From Oenanthe sinensis (lineage: Eukaryota > Streptophyta > Magnoliopsida > Apiales > Apiaceae): a DNA stretch of 64,000 nt. The DNA is taken from the NCBI GenBank assembly GCA_028671895.1, contig CM053802.1:16623631-16687630 (forward strand), given 5' to 3'. Within the stretch, counting starts at the first letter, position 1. Each line of letters starts with the position of its first letter. Of the stretch, positions 1 through 12,609 are shown one piece after another. The translations under genes were made by a program, and so were the position numbers. Under the pieces are notes generated by a model. That model saw only the letters and a list, made by a program, of their open reading frames with translations, did no database searches and was not told where the DNA came from.

Positions 1-883
1 TTGATAATTTGAAAACTTATTCTTTAATAATATTATATCGATTATATATTTACATAAAAAAAAATTTAATCATATTATTTTATAATATATTGAAATTAAT
101 ATTTTTCATATTGAATTAAGTTCGGATAGTGACAAGTTATTATTATAAAAATATTATTAATTTAGTGGATGAGACAAATATATAATTATTTTGAATAATA
201 GAGAACAATGTGCTGAAATTAAAACAAAAAAAATAATTGAGTATTCAAATTATATTATATTTTAGTTATAAGTACATAATTTATTCACATAATATAAATA
301 AGATTTTTGAGTACTATATAACTAAAATATGTAAAATGGAACAACATTATAGAAATTTTAAATAAAATATTTATTCATTATAAAAATATTAAATAAATTG
401 ACAATTACTTTTACAAATATAATAATATAAAAAATATAAAAAAGTTTGTAATGAGTAGTAGAGAAAATAGTGAAAAGATAAAAAAAATAGAGATATTTAA
501 TGGAGTGAGGGAAATGAGAGAAAATTAATAAAAAAGTGACACATCAGCAGCAACTTAAAAGCATAAAAGGATATGTGTCATATTTAATGAAATAATGACA
601 TGTGTCAATTTGTTCTCTGTTTTAGTATAGAGAAAGATTAATATGATGTGACGATATAATTTTAATTTTATTTTTTTATCTTTTGTAAAAATCTCAGTGG
701 GCCCTTGTTTGGATTTGCGCAATATATTTTTAATTTTAGCTCAATTATATGTAATGAATCGTAGATCTTTAACTTAATTTAGGACATTTTATTTAAAAGG
801 TTCAATCTATGTCTTATATGTGTGGTAAGATTTCTCATACAAGGGAAATTATCTTATAAGTTCTTCCACTGTTCCATTTGAGC
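1..883. other. AT-rich intergenic DNA
   Basis: No open frame with family resemblance, no clear terminal repeats. Very AT-rich, with short homopolymer and AT runs. Confidence 0.6.
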
Positions 884-894
884 CTAATCAAATA

Positions 895-1928
895 GGTTAA
901 ATAGTGTTTTGGTCACTCAACTTACTATTAACTTTCAATTAGGTCATCCAATTGAAAAAGTTTTCGATTAGCTCATTACAATGTTTAAAACTTTCAATCA
1001 AGTCATTGGCCGTTACGCTCGTTAAATATTCTTCCATCTTCAATTTCTATTTCAACAAAACAGTTAAAAGCATCAAACATTCAAACACCTAGCAACCATA
1101 AAAATGGTGAATTGTAAATTTATGTAATTTGTTCTAAGAACCTTACCTCTTCAAGATCTATCCACGTGAAATTGATCTCTGAAGATGGTGTTCAATAGTC
1201 TGGTATCAGTTGACAATGTATCACCGGTGATGGTGTTCAACAATCCAATACTAATATTTCAAAGTATTATCGGAGATGGCCGTTTCCGATAGGCGGTAGC
1301 GGAGATGGACAAGGGGTAAACGGATGGAGAAAGAATAGAAAAACGAGGGTAAAAGGATGCGAAGAGAGAAACAAAACTTTTGTCGGTGAACAGAGAGAGA
1401 ATTGAGTGAGAGAGAAGGAGATGGCGAGAGATAAAGAGAGACTGCGAAGGAGAGAGAAAAATGAAAGAATGAAGATGAAAATGGGAAAAAGGAGAAAAGA
1501 GAGGAAGTAAGAAGAAGAAGAAATAGAGAGGAAGGAGGGCGACCACCGAACAATATTCTGGTCAGTCGCTCACTGGAAATAATAGAGGTGAAGGTGGTGA
1601 GAGAGAAGAAGATGGATGGGTAGAATTATAATTGAATGTTTTATTTTTATTTTTATTTTATTTTATTGGGTTATAATTGGGTCGGGTTTTATAATAGGGT
1701 GGTTTAATAATGGGATGAGTTATTTTGTGTGATATAGCAACTGATTTGGCAACATGTTAACGAATTCCGTCTAAAGTTAACTATATTTAACGGTCTTGAA
1801 AATTTTAATTTGTTTAGTAATTCGAATGAAATATTTTAACTAATATGTGACCTGATTGAAAGTTTTTTTAATTGAATGACCCAATTGAAAATTATTAGTC
1901 AGTTGAGTAATTAAAACGTCATTTAACT
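895..1928. mobile_element. Non-autonomous MULE-type element
   Basis: The two ends are long inverted repeats. The left end reads GGTTAAATAGTGTTTTGGTC and continues into a degenerate pattern of 'caattaggtcatccaatt'. The reverse complement of the right end begins AGTTAAATGACGTTTTAATT and follows the same pattern for over 100 bp. An 11-bp direct repeat, CTAATCAAATA, flanks it at 884-894 and 1929-1939. Long inverted ends plus a 9-11 bp target duplication are the marks of Mutator-like elements. There is no transposase; the centre (about 1290-1620) is a GA-rich tract that may be captured host sequence. The open frames of that tract are low-complexity Ser/Phe/Leu strings and are not believed. Confidence 0.85.
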
Positions 1929-1954
1929 CTAATCAAATATACCTTCGAAATTTA

Positions 1955-3700
1955 ATGTTTCTAGGCTGTTTATTTCTTCCAATTTTGTACACTCTGTATA
2001 AATTTAGGTTCCCGAGCTTGTTGGTGGATCAGTGAGCTTTAGTTGTTTGTGTCTTTAGTTGTTCTCTTCCTAATTTTAAAAATCAGATATGGAGGTCAAA
2101 ATTTCAGCCTCTTATATACGAAATCATATCTGTCAATTATTCTGTGGACTCAGTTGGGACCGAGGTCATGTAATGGGATTTTGCTACATTAATGGTTTGT
2201 TTTTTGCTGTATTGAGTTAATTTGTGCAACCTATGACAACAATCATGTTCTCCTGTTAACTGTTTGCCTCAAGAATAACCGGTTTCTCTCTTCGAGGCGG
2301 TCTTATATAATTTGGCAATCAAGCAGGTAACAAAGATTTTTTCCATCAATATATTGATTTTTTGTTTTACATTATTTAGACATCTCTTATTAATTGTATA
2401 CCTTAACATCAACTTTGTTCTTCCATGAACATATATACCGAAAAATATCTAACTATTTTGGTTGCATGAGGTTATTATACTCAAAATAGTGTCTCCTGAG
2501 TCGTTCTGTTGGCATCTAGTCAGAAGTCTTGACCGTATTACATACGTGACACGACTGACTTCTACAACACCTACTGAAATCTGTGCTCCTGCTTTTAATA
2601 TACTAGGCAAATGACAAGTACAAAAAATTTATACATAGGGACGGATTTGATAGGAAATCTGTTTGCGAGAACAAAATGATTTTTGTTAGTGAAATCCGTA
2701 TTCAAAGCTAGGATTTGAATAAAGTAAGAATTCTCTCTATTCAACCTGCACAACAAGAGTGTCATGTCATCTGAGCGTAATTAGTCTCCTTATGGACCCA
2801 CTAGGTGAAGGCGATCTGTTTTCTAGGTTTCTAGGCTGTTTCTTTCTTCCACAGTTGTAAACTTTGGATAGTTTTCTAACTTACTGAGATTTAGACTGTG
2901 CTGCTATTGGCGGATCAATCAGATGTCTCAAAAACTTTGGATTAGAATGCATTACTCAGAAGTTCGAAAGTTTAGCTGATCTTATTGTTCCTTCTGGTCG
3001 CATCTCGAATAATAAATCCTGATAATTATACCCAAAAATCTAGCAAAATTTTGTGATAATCCTTGCTACCTCGTAGTCATTAAAGACTGTGTATCACCTT
3101 ACTGAATATGTACTCTTAACAAGTAAAAACCAATACTTTCAGTTGTTTACAAATGTATCTCCTTGAAGTTTGAGGAACTACATATGTAATGTGAACTTAC
3201 GATGTTGCTGTATTTGCTACAATTTGATAGGATATGCTACATGCAGACTTTGAATCTGAAGTAGAAGATGATATCCTTCCTATATTTTGAGGAGAGGTTG
3301 GATGTGCAAAATCAACATCTATAGGCCATCATCATTGCATTGCTACAAGGGAAATATATGTGTCTATATGCTTCAAGGAGGTCCATATATTTTGGCAATC
3401 AAGCAGGTACAAGAAATTTCTCGTCTAGATTTTTTATTGTACATTGTTTAGCCGTCTCTTATTAACTGCATACATTGACATCAACTTTGCTCTTCAACTT
3501 TGTTCTTCCTTGGAGATATATACTGAAAAATCTCTTAACTAATTTGGTATGTAGTCAGTAGTCTTGACCGTATTACATATTTAAATGACACAACTAATGC
3601 CTACGCCTACAGAAATCTGTTTTCTTCAGAAGCATTGTTCTGTTTTTTTATATACTAAGCAATTGGCATGTACAAAGAATTTTATCATAGTGTTGACCGT
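1955..3700. repeat. Diverged tandem duplication, about 0.7-0.9 kb per copy
   Basis: Segments of 1955-2640 reappear in the same order and orientation in 2815-3700. Matching landmarks are 'tttctaggctgttt' (1963 and 2829), 'ttggcaatcaagcaggta' (about 2312 and 3391), 'catcaactttg' (about 2410 and 3480) and 'gtcttgaccgtattacat' (about 2525 and 3561). Spacing between landmarks differs, so both copies have gained and lost DNA. No coding frame is conserved between them. Identity unknown; it may be a degraded gene or a repeat element. Confidence 0.6.
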
Positions 3701-5283
3701 ATTCATAGTGTTGATTTGTATCATAACTTGTAGTTATTTATTCGTTAACTGTTTGGCAACCTACTGTCGGAGTCTTCAAAAGGTTGTATCATATTTTATC
3801 TTCCCTGATTCCATGGAAATTTCATTGGCCTTGATATTAGTATCTGTTGCATCCTCAGGATCATCACATTGAGTAAATTTCTCTCTATTTCTTATCATTT
3901 TGCTGAAGTATGTTTTCTTCTTCTGTTGTTGTGAAGCACTTGAATACAGTTGTTGAACGCCACAAAAAAATATTTTAGCTTCTTTGCCCAAGGCGCAAGG
4001 CATGAAAAAAAGGCCAGGTTTCGAACCATTCATTTTATACTAACCCCTACAATATATTGAAAATATTTAACAGGTCAAGTGAGCTAGGAACAAATAATTA
4101 TGTTGTTAGCTGGGCGCCAACCAACCAGTGACAGGACTGACCATTGTGTGACAAGAACTAGTGTCCAAGTTTCCAGCAGGATGATGAATAACCGAACTGG
4201 AAACATGATACATGTATACAACTGCAAGGACAAAAGAGTAGACAAAGTTCAACAGCTTCGGCAGTTTAGCACTAACTTGAAGTCAAAAGTGCATCTCATA
4301 ATAATTACAAGATCGTGACCTCAAAACCTGAAATCACTACTTAAAATAATGCAGGTGTTCCTCAATTGATTACTAAACCCAAGTACATCTATTTATCATG
4401 AGATTTAAAATCAAAAGTCCAGATGTAATTTAATTTCATCATTATATGATAAGCAGGTAAAGATAAAAATCAAAGAAAGGAATGTCAGGTAGGTCAGACA
4501 TTGTAACATCACCTATATATAGCTTTTATACAAATTTGAACTTTGGAAGGAGGCAAACTCTATGGCACACGGCTCCGCGACATGGAATCAAGGTTGTCTC
4601 TTGCACAAGTAAAGGCTCTATTTTGCAAAAAGATAGGCATATCAGAGGCCCTGACACGAACATTTAGATGATCATATTGCTTCTTCTCTCTGGCTGCTCT
4701 GCTAATCGTCCCTCCAGTACTTCACATCATTCCAAACACCGTTCACTACTAGAAAAACTGGAATAGATATCGGCGGAACTCTTTCAACTCGCCATGCTAA
4801 TTGCATATAGTAATAAACTAATTGCATATAACAATTTGTCTCCATGTCGTTAAAATTAAATTCAACTAAATTTGGTGATCAAGACAGTACTGTGATTCTC
4901 ACTTTTCTTTGATTGCCATCTTTTCTTACTTAAATTTAGCCTGCAACTAGAGTGCACAGTTTCGTTTCTGCGACCTTCCGGAGGAAATAATGGTGCACAG
5001 AAGGATATGTATATGAGATTTTGTTAGTATTAAAATCCTCAATCTGTTGGCTAAAAACGCTCTTCATTTCAAAATGACAGAATAATATAAGATGCCTCGG
5101 TGTTTTTGTTAAAACAATCAAACTTCATAAAATCCAGAAATCCAGAAATAACATAATGACTAAACTTCGAAATCTCTAATATAATCACCTCCACTCGAAT
5201 ACAAAAGTTTCGGTTATTATCGGTTAAGAAACTCAAACAATATATTATGCACTGATTTTGACATAATAACTTTGTTTTTATCT
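3701..5283. other. Intergenic; two short open frames of unknown worth
   Basis: Two unbroken plus-strand frames, 4100-4318 (72 codons) and 4482-4667 (61 codons), have ordinary amino-acid composition rather than low complexity, but I cannot match either to a family and no splice chain joins them convincingly. They may be remnants of an old gene. The remainder is unstructured AT-rich DNA and the 3' flank of the PCR gene. Confidence 0.35.
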
Positions 5284-6188
5284 TCATCTGTTCATTCCTT
5301 CTTCAACTTCTGGTGCCATCTCAACTCCGCGGTTTTGTTTTCCCATGTTTCCTTCCCACCCTGAAAAAATTATATATACAACATCTTTAGCATATGTAAC
5401 TTAAACTAATACAACACAATGAGCAACTATAGATGTGTGTAGATAGGATTCGATTATAGTTAAAGAGCTTACCTAGAGACATGTCGTAACCACGGATGTG
5501 AAGCTCACGGTGTTCTTGGCACAAAGCACATGGCTCGCAAAAACAATGAACTAAAAAATCCGGACAAGGGCTTTCTGTCAACATGTACTGGTCTCTCATC
5601 TGAGTACCATAAAAGCATGAATAGCAGCATCCGCACCCTGTTATAGTCGCTAGTACTAGTGCATACAAAGCTCCATTTATAAAGCAAGCTGCAATTATAC
5701 AACTAATCAAGAAATGACCAATCTGCAGTCTATATAATGAAATGACACACATGTATATGTACAGGGAGTGATTTTGATGAAAAATGCAGAGTAATACTGC
5801 ATAAAAAGATAGAAAAATAAGGAGAACAATTATTTTGCACTTAAAAAATATATATAAACTTACTAGATGTTCCCATATCAACGATCTCTGCAATTTGTCC
5901 AAAAGTAATACAGGGGTACCAACATGTTAGACAACCTAACCTAAAAAAAAGAGAGAATTTATTCATTCCGTGTGTTATCATCAATTCACCGTAACTCTTA
6001 AACCACTTCCACAAAGTGGCTGGCATGAAAAAACACGAAACATGTTAGAGAATAGTGCCAGTACAGTTAGGAACATCGGAGAAACAGTAGAAGAGGCCGG
6101 TAGACCAAGAGGTAGGAGCTTTGGAGGAGTACAGAGCTTGGTAACCACTTGGTTTCCCATAAGCATTCGGGTTTGAAGCAGGATTCAT
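5284..6188 (-). CDS. PCR: PLAC8-domain PLANT CADMIUM RESISTANCE (PCR/FWL) protein
   Basis: Four exons on the minus strand: 6188-6065, 5935-5864, 5688-5473 and 5360-5284. All three introns are GT-AG and all phases close, giving 162 aa, close to the 150-190 aa usual for PCR proteins. Order seen: a short N-terminus (MNPASNPNAYGKPSG), 'WSTGLFYCFSDVPN', the Cys-rich PLAC8 core with 'ITFGQIAEIVDMG', 'NGALYAL' (hydrophobic segment), 'GCGCCYSCFYGTQMRDQY', 'CALCQEHREL', 'RGYDMSLGWEGNM', and a tail ending GMNR. Family members are small plasma-membrane proteins that change Cd or Zn tolerance or organ size. Odd point: the signature CCxxxxCPC reads CCxxxxYPC here, a single Cys-to-Tyr codon change. The second AG of 'ttaggttag' must be the exon 2 acceptor, because the first one gives a stop. 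The start is the first ATG of the conserved frame. Identity is certain at family level, not at paralogue level. Confidence 0.93.
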
Positions 6189-7237
6189 GATAAATAATTG
6201 GAAGAGAAGAACTAGCTAGCTAGCTGAATGTTATATTAATACGACGATGCAGAAATAGCTGATTTATTCTGAAGTCGACCAAGTCGGAGAAGACCCAATG
6301 CATGACTTAAAAAGTGGAGAATCTTCAAAAACAACTTCTCCTGTTACATCAATTGTCAATTCTTGAATAAGCACATAAACAAAGTCTGCAATATGCAATA
6401 AATCAACAAGGCTCAGCTCAACTAAAGTCACAACTAGGCCCAGCAAATATATCGAGACAGAAAACTCCACAATTCAAAATATATTCAAAACTCAATAAAT
6501 CATTAATTTAAATAACTTCTAGTAAAATCACAGTGGCATAAGTTACAGAACTCCATTGCACTACTTTGACAATAAAATACTAAAATAATCTGAGTTTATA
6601 GTATCATCTAGTAAGGACAAGACTTCTCTCATCACACATTCACATGATCCCCTGAAAACCTACCGTGAAGAAAGAAAACGGCGTGCGCCAAATGCCCAAT
6701 ACGGATGAATCTAATCAAAAGAATCAAATATATTTATATGCTCTGAATAATCACAACTCCATGACAAGATGGAAGAATGTAATGCAAATGTAAGATGGAA
6801 ATAAGATGGCTCAAATAAAATGCATCAAAATAAGTGAATATTTAATTGAATTAAACCAACTGAGTAATCAAGTGACTAAAATGAACAAATATACCGAATC
6901 ATCAAATCTATTTGCAAATCAGAAGGTTGTTATAACCTCATGTCATATTGACAACAAAGCCGCATAGGCACATAAATGGACCTACAGAATCCAATTGTAT
7001 AACAAAAGTAGAATGGGTTGTATGGCACAAACAACTTCATCTACTAATTGATCATAACTGAACAAATGTGCTAGGGTCGACCCATACGTCTCCTACAAAT
7101 ATTAAATGAAGCTCACCCACGAGCCAAACTGAAGCTTACCCACGAGCTACATATAATTCTAAAAAAAAGGAGACGTCGTGGACTAATCACACCGCCACGA
7201 TGGTGTCACGTCATTAATGCCTCAATGACATGCCTGT
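6189..7237. other. PCR 5' flank and intergenic DNA
   Basis: Upstream of the PCR start lies a run of AGCTAGCTAGCT. A 68-codon minus-strand frame at 6470-6264, rich in hydrophobic residues (contains ELSLVDLLHIADFVYVLIQE), stands 75 bp upstream of the PCR start; I do not recognise it and it could be a broken exon. Nothing else seen. Confidence 0.4.
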
Positions 7238-9288
7238 TGTAACATCCCGTATTTTTATTAATATATTTAGGTATATTATTTAATATTAAGAATAATTTTA
7301 GTAAGTTATTATTGATTTATTAGTTATACTTATTTTATTATTAGAATATTTTAGAAGATATTATTAGCAATAAGAGAAAAAGAAAAAAAAGAATAGATAA
7401 AAAAGAATAGGATTTAGGGTTTAGAAAATTAATAGATATGTAAGAATAGTTGGCCAGCCATGGAGAAAAAAAAAAGAGAAAGAGATAAAGAGAAGAAGAA
7501 ATGGTCAAAGGGAAGACCGATAAAATAGGGTTTTGTGATTGTGACATCTAGATTTCTTGTGGTTCATATTCTTTCATTTTCAAGTTACGTATATTTCTAC
7601 ACACTCTCTCTTCGTTATTGTATTGTTAATGTACGGATATCTTTTATGTACTCTTTGTCTTCGTATTCGTATCATTACTTGAAATTCTTATTGTTGCTTC
7701 AAAATCGTAAGTATATTGTATATTCAAGTGTAGCCATTTATATCCATGCTGAAATCTTGTAAAAATCATATCTCATTCGTTATTTATTGGATTGTTATGA
7801 GTTTATATTACTTGGAAAGGTATTTCAATTACCTACATCTTTCGTTATTTGTATTTTCTGAAATTCGGTTCGTAACTATGTTGAAATCTGCCTTTTGTGC
7901 AATCTGATTTGTTAATTCAAGTTTATATGTTGTAACTTCAAATATTCATAGTAAATTGAAATTGTATTCGATTTTTGTGAGTAATATCATTCTGGAAAGA
8001 TCTATTCGAGATTATTTGTTCTTTGTTTATATTCTGCTGTGAAATTCTATGATTTCGTTGTCATAAATATCAAAATACTACTGTAATCATGTATTAATTC
8101 TGTTCTAACAGTTTATATTTGTTTGTTTTCTGCATTCGTTACTTCTCCATTTTTTACGAGTCTTATCATTCTAGAAAAGTTTCAGAATTGTCTACAAGTT
8201 TCCTATTTTATGCTTTTACATTCGAGATCATCTTTATAGAGTAAATTGACTTTCTCTAAAACTGGTCAGGTCTGATTTTGTTTTGTATAATCTAATTTAT
8301 ATGATATTTGGGTTGGTAATATTCGAGTAAATTATTTTCGATTAATTTGTGATATATGTATTATTATTAGACTTCTTTTCGAGTAAGTTTTATGTAAGAC
8401 TTACATATGTTATTTGTGATTATATTTTGATTTGGGAGATATTGTAAGAATCCGTCATGAGTGGATTAATCTCATGATTTGGCACCTCCTATGCGGTGTA
8501 TTTAAATAGTATAGGCGTGCCGTCAGAGTTATGGGACACGTATAGTCGCGACTAATTTGTTTATGTTTGATCATTTGGGTAGCATTATTCTTAGTGTCTT
8601 GCAAGCTCTTGTAAGATTTTGGGTAGCATTTGATTTATTCTATGCAAACCCCTTTAAGTTTTGATGACTACATATTCTGGAGAACCGAAATGTAGGACAT
8701 CCTGTAAGTGTAAGATTATCTCCCATATCCGTCAGTAAGTTTACTTTTGATCTATTTGATATTATTATCAGTAAGTGGTAAGAGTATGTGTAAGAATATG
8801 AATATTTGTTATTTAAGAGTATATATGTTAGTTGATATTAATTGTAAAATAACTATAATGTCTTTTTAATTTTTTATTATTATTTGTTTATATTGTGAGT
8901 TAAGTATGACCAATATCTTTTGTCTCTTTCGATTTGTTTCATCATTCTTTATTCAGATATTTTTTTATATTATCAGCATGTCTAACCCTTGTACTCTTTG
9001 CATCATTTTATATCCGTATATGAGCCTTTCCCTCACTGCCGGTCTATGTTTCTTGATTTCCCTCGGCAGGTATTTATTATTAGGTGGGCTACCTTTTGGA
9101 AAGAGTGTGAGTTGTTGGTTTTGAGGAGTTGTAACGTTTATATTTAGATTTGAATTTAGATAAATGAGTTATACTTTTAATTTTAGATTATAAGTTTTCA
9201 GATATTGAACAGTTTTATCTTTTTATTCAATTTTTGGAGAATTTTATTTAAATGAACAATTTCAGGATTTTAAACCTGTGGTACCCCA
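7238..9288 (+). mobile_element. Ty3/gypsy chromovirus-type LTR, probably solo
   Basis: Begins TGTAACATCCCGTATTTTTA and ends near 'taccccaca', about 2.05 kb. It is the inverted homologue of 19657-21734, following it closely over its whole length ('ttaatatatttaggtatatt', 'ctttcgttatttgtatt', 'ggttttgaggagttgtaacg' and so on). The other copy is joined to a polypurine tract, which identifies this one as an LTR. TGTAACAC/TCCC is the usual start of chromovirus LTRs. No matching 5-bp target duplication is evident (left CCTGT, right TGTGG), so it is truncated or its flank has decayed. Confidence 0.75.
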
Positions 9289-10621
9289 CATGTGGTTATG
9301 CTCGGTATAAAATTTCTAAAGTGTTGTACATGATAAACACTAAGACAAACCACAATCACAATTGCAATATTCAGGAACAGAACTTAGAACTCAAATACCA
9401 CTAGTACTATAGCAAAACTTGAAACTGATCTCAACTGAATATTGTAGATAATTTAATAAGCTTTCTAAATTGACCAAGCTCTTGAAAAATAGAGTTATAA
9501 CAAATAAGTTACGACCAAAACACTTTCGAATTCCAAAACTAAAGACTCTACTGTCCATAAAATTTAAACAACGATTTACGCAACTATAAATAATGACTTT
9601 AAACATGATTCTACCGGTTCATAAAGAGGGGTTTAAGAGCTTTTAAAATTGACTAATTTGATGAAAAACGAATGTAAAACGAATAAGTTATGAGCAAATA
9701 AACGTGTAAATACCAAACTGGGCAGATTTCTAAAATAGCTTCTAAACTTAAGATGTTAACTGATTTAGCTGGACATTATAATCATGAAAATACAGAGGAC
9801 TTCAAGGGATTTCTAAATTGACCAAATTCATGCAAAACGTACTCATAACGAAAAAGTTATGAGCAAAACAAAACGTAACAACAAATCTGTTCAGCATTTT
9901 TTAAAACAGTTTTTACCCCATGAAAACAACCAAAACAGGGTCTGACCATAATTACAAAAATATAGATATTTTAATGATGTTTCCGTATTGACTAAACTCG
10001 ATTGATTTGGACTTATAACAAACAAGTTATGGGCAAAACAAGTCATAACAACGAATCTGTCCAGATTTCTGAAAGTGGTTTTTATCCTATGTTGGTAACC
10101 CAAATATAGTCTGATTTCACTATAAAAATATAGAGGGTTCTATTAGCTTCTTATATTGACTGAATTTGCACAATTCGGACATATAACGAAGGAGTTATAA
10201 CTAATACAAAACATACCCCAAATCTGAAAATTATAAAACTAACGTATATATGTATTGCGAAAGAACCCAAATCTTAATTCACCATGAAGGATAGATTTCA
10301 GAATTAATGAAGAAGATGAAATCCGAACATTATCACAATTAAGAACTTACGCAAGGACAATAGGCAAAATCTAATCTCCTCTCTATCGGACTATTCGTAA
10401 GCGTTGCGCATGTTTCCCTTTTCCTCCGCAAGATTCAATGGTGAAACTGATCTCTCTGGAGAATAGGAGAATAAGAAATGTAAGGGTTTATATTACTAAT
10501 GGGCTAATATTATTATTGGGTTATATTATATAATTGTTGAGCTGGTATAAAAAGTAATACGGGGGACGGAATAATTAAAAAAAATAGACAATATATTTAT
10601 ATAAATATACGAGATTTTACA
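9289..10621 (-). mobile_element. Second LTR-like segment, opposite orientation
   Basis: On the minus strand it starts TGTAAAATCTCGTATATT at 10621 and ends 'gagcataaccaca' next to the preceding LTR, so it has TG...CA borders and a gypsy-LTR-like start. It carries an array of diverged 130-170 bp units (see the repeat at 9390-10260) and, near 10380-10450, sequence resembling a transcribed leader ('cccttttcctccgcaag' on the plus strand). No target duplication is visible. The family assignment rests only on its termini and layout. Confidence 0.45.
9390..10260. repeat. Diverged tandem repeats of about 130-170 bp
   Basis: At least four units share the order 'ttctaaattgacc(aa)', 'cataacgaaaaagttatgag', 'caaaac', 'aatctg(t)ccagatttct' and 'ttttat/accccatg'. 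Clear unit cores lie near 9470-9560, 9640-9740, 9810-9920, 9980-10090 and 10155-10230. The pattern is well eroded, so the array is old. It sits inside the LTR-like segment and is not coding. Confidence 0.6.
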
Positions 10622-10626
10622 AGGGA

Positions 10627-10830
10627 ATGATTGTAGTGATGAGAGGTGAACATGTCAAGTTTCAGTCGAAGGTGAGATCTCAAGGAAAACATATGCGAGT
10701 AATAAATGGGTACAGTTTTGGCCGTCGAAAATTCATTGAGTTACTGGCCCCTCTTGAGAAAATTCCAGAAGAGATAGCTATAGGGCAATTTATAAAGGGA
10801 CTTAAAGAGGAAGTGAGGGTTATTCCTTCT
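10627..10830 (+). pseudogene. Ty3/gypsy gag fragment
   Basis: About 68 codons in frame, including LLAPLEKIPEEIAIGQFIKG followed by LKEEVR. This matches the C-terminal half of plant retrotransposon gag proteins, where a 'PL..IPEE...GQFIKGLK.EIR' pattern is typical. Both sides are cut: the LTR-like segment abuts the left, and a CT-rich unrelated sequence starts at about 10832. It is a scrap of an element otherwise absent. Confidence 0.5.
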
Positions 10831-12609
10831 TCCCTCTTTATCTCTCCGCCTCTCTACTCTTTTCTTCTCTCCGGTTCTTCACCCCATCTCTACAACTCCA
10901 GCACCCAAGCAAAACAAACAACCACCACCTCCATAGTTTATATATACACACAAACAAATACATATACACACAAGAATGATTACCTTTAAACTTCGATCTC
11001 TCGATCTTGTTGGTGTAGGTGTCCGAGAGACAATACATTAGAGTTTTGAAAACATTATTATGATATTATATTTTATTGATTATTAATAGATAAATTTATA
11101 TGTGATTTGAACATGAGATTATATATGTTTAAGTATCATATATTATTAAATGTCCCTAGTCGAGTATTATTATTATTATGACAAAAATAATACATCAAGA
11201 CTAATATGTTGATTAACAGATGACAATATATCATTGGTCATTAGTATAGAGATATTAAAGTCAATGCATAAGTACATGTAAGAGTATATTATACTGGATT
11301 GACACACCATGAGATTCTACATGGAAGATTATAAATAGTGTCATAAGAAATCTCACTGTGATTATGGTATAATGATCCTTAAACCTGAAATCATTATATT
11401 TCTATCAAAAATTATCTTTAACCGAGTAACGATAAAGATGGTATTGAGTGTATTATGAATCATGTGAGAAATATGAATGATCTAGATGAGATTTAACCCT
11501 CCTAATAATTAAGAACGATATTATCAGCATCTTGTTTGAGTGAGACTATAAAATGAATGATCTTGCTCAAATGTTGATTTGTTTAAATAGTCTACTCATC
11601 GATCAAGAAAATAAAAATTAAATTATAAAGAGGATGACACGAACCATGCATCTAGTTTAATCTAAAGTTAAAAGGATTATATTATTGTTTATGTTCAACA
11701 AAATATAGACTAAAATACCACAAAAGTGACAATGCATAGCAGCGTAGACAAGACACCAGTCAAACCATGGTACTATTTTGTAAGAAGTTATGAGACGTGC
11801 AAGTCTATAATAATTAAGTAAAAATAGTCGCGTGTATTTCAAGACCTTGGTTCTACGTGCTATACCGGGCCTAGATGCCTGAATTACATGAAAATCAAAC
11901 CATTAGCAACTCCAGAATTTTTTATGTGGAAAATCGAAAAAATAAATATTGCGCCGGAATTAGAAATTTGCATAGAGTAGTGTACTGAACTAACTTCAAG
12001 CAATATGCATGTAATTCAGGAGCTATCGGGTTACATTGTTCGAGGCCAATATGCATGTCCAGATGTGCTTTTTTACCCTTGAAGTATATCGAGTAAAAAA
12101 CTTCATAAATGTGAAAAAAGAACCAGCTCCAAGGAAGTAGGATGTAAGCTACGGGAAGATTGCAAAGAGGGCTGCATTTTAATTTAACCAGATTTACAAG
12201 GTTCACAACTACCCAGGATATACAAGGTGGCACACACTCAGTGTACCAAGTTACAACTTGTTTGGTGACACCTAAACCTTACAAACGGATAATCATTTAC
12301 AAGAGCCTGAGACATTGCCCAGATCTCTAGTAACAGACACAAATTGAAGAGTAGAAACTAGTACCAAAAGGAAGACCATGTTAACATGCAAACCCAAGAT
12401 TAGAAATTAAAACAAATAAATTGCAATTCTCTAACACCAAAATGAATACGATGCTAGGACTGGCATCTGCCGCTAAACTTTCAATCATCCATCACTTTCC
12501 AACAGTGTCCTGCCTTGTCGAGAAGTATAGTGCCTTTTTTCTTTTCTACTTTTGCATAGACTTGTAAATTCAGATATTAGCGTGCCAGAACTTTCAGCAT
12601 GCACTAACA
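10831..12609. other. Intergenic, 3' flank of the ITPK gene
   Basis: A CT-rich and CA-rich stretch at 10832-10980 resembles a 5' leader or promoter-proximal sequence but has no gene behind it. From about 11040 to 11650 there is AT-rich sequence with the look of a decayed retroelement but no recognisable protein remnant. The last several hundred bases before 12609 are presumably the ITPK 3' UTR. Confidence 0.4.

Noticed and set aside
1251..1553. Two overlapping minus-strand frames of about 100 codons
   Set aside because: They are Ser/Phe/Leu strings from the GA-rich tract inside the MULE-type element; overlapping frames open together because of base composition.
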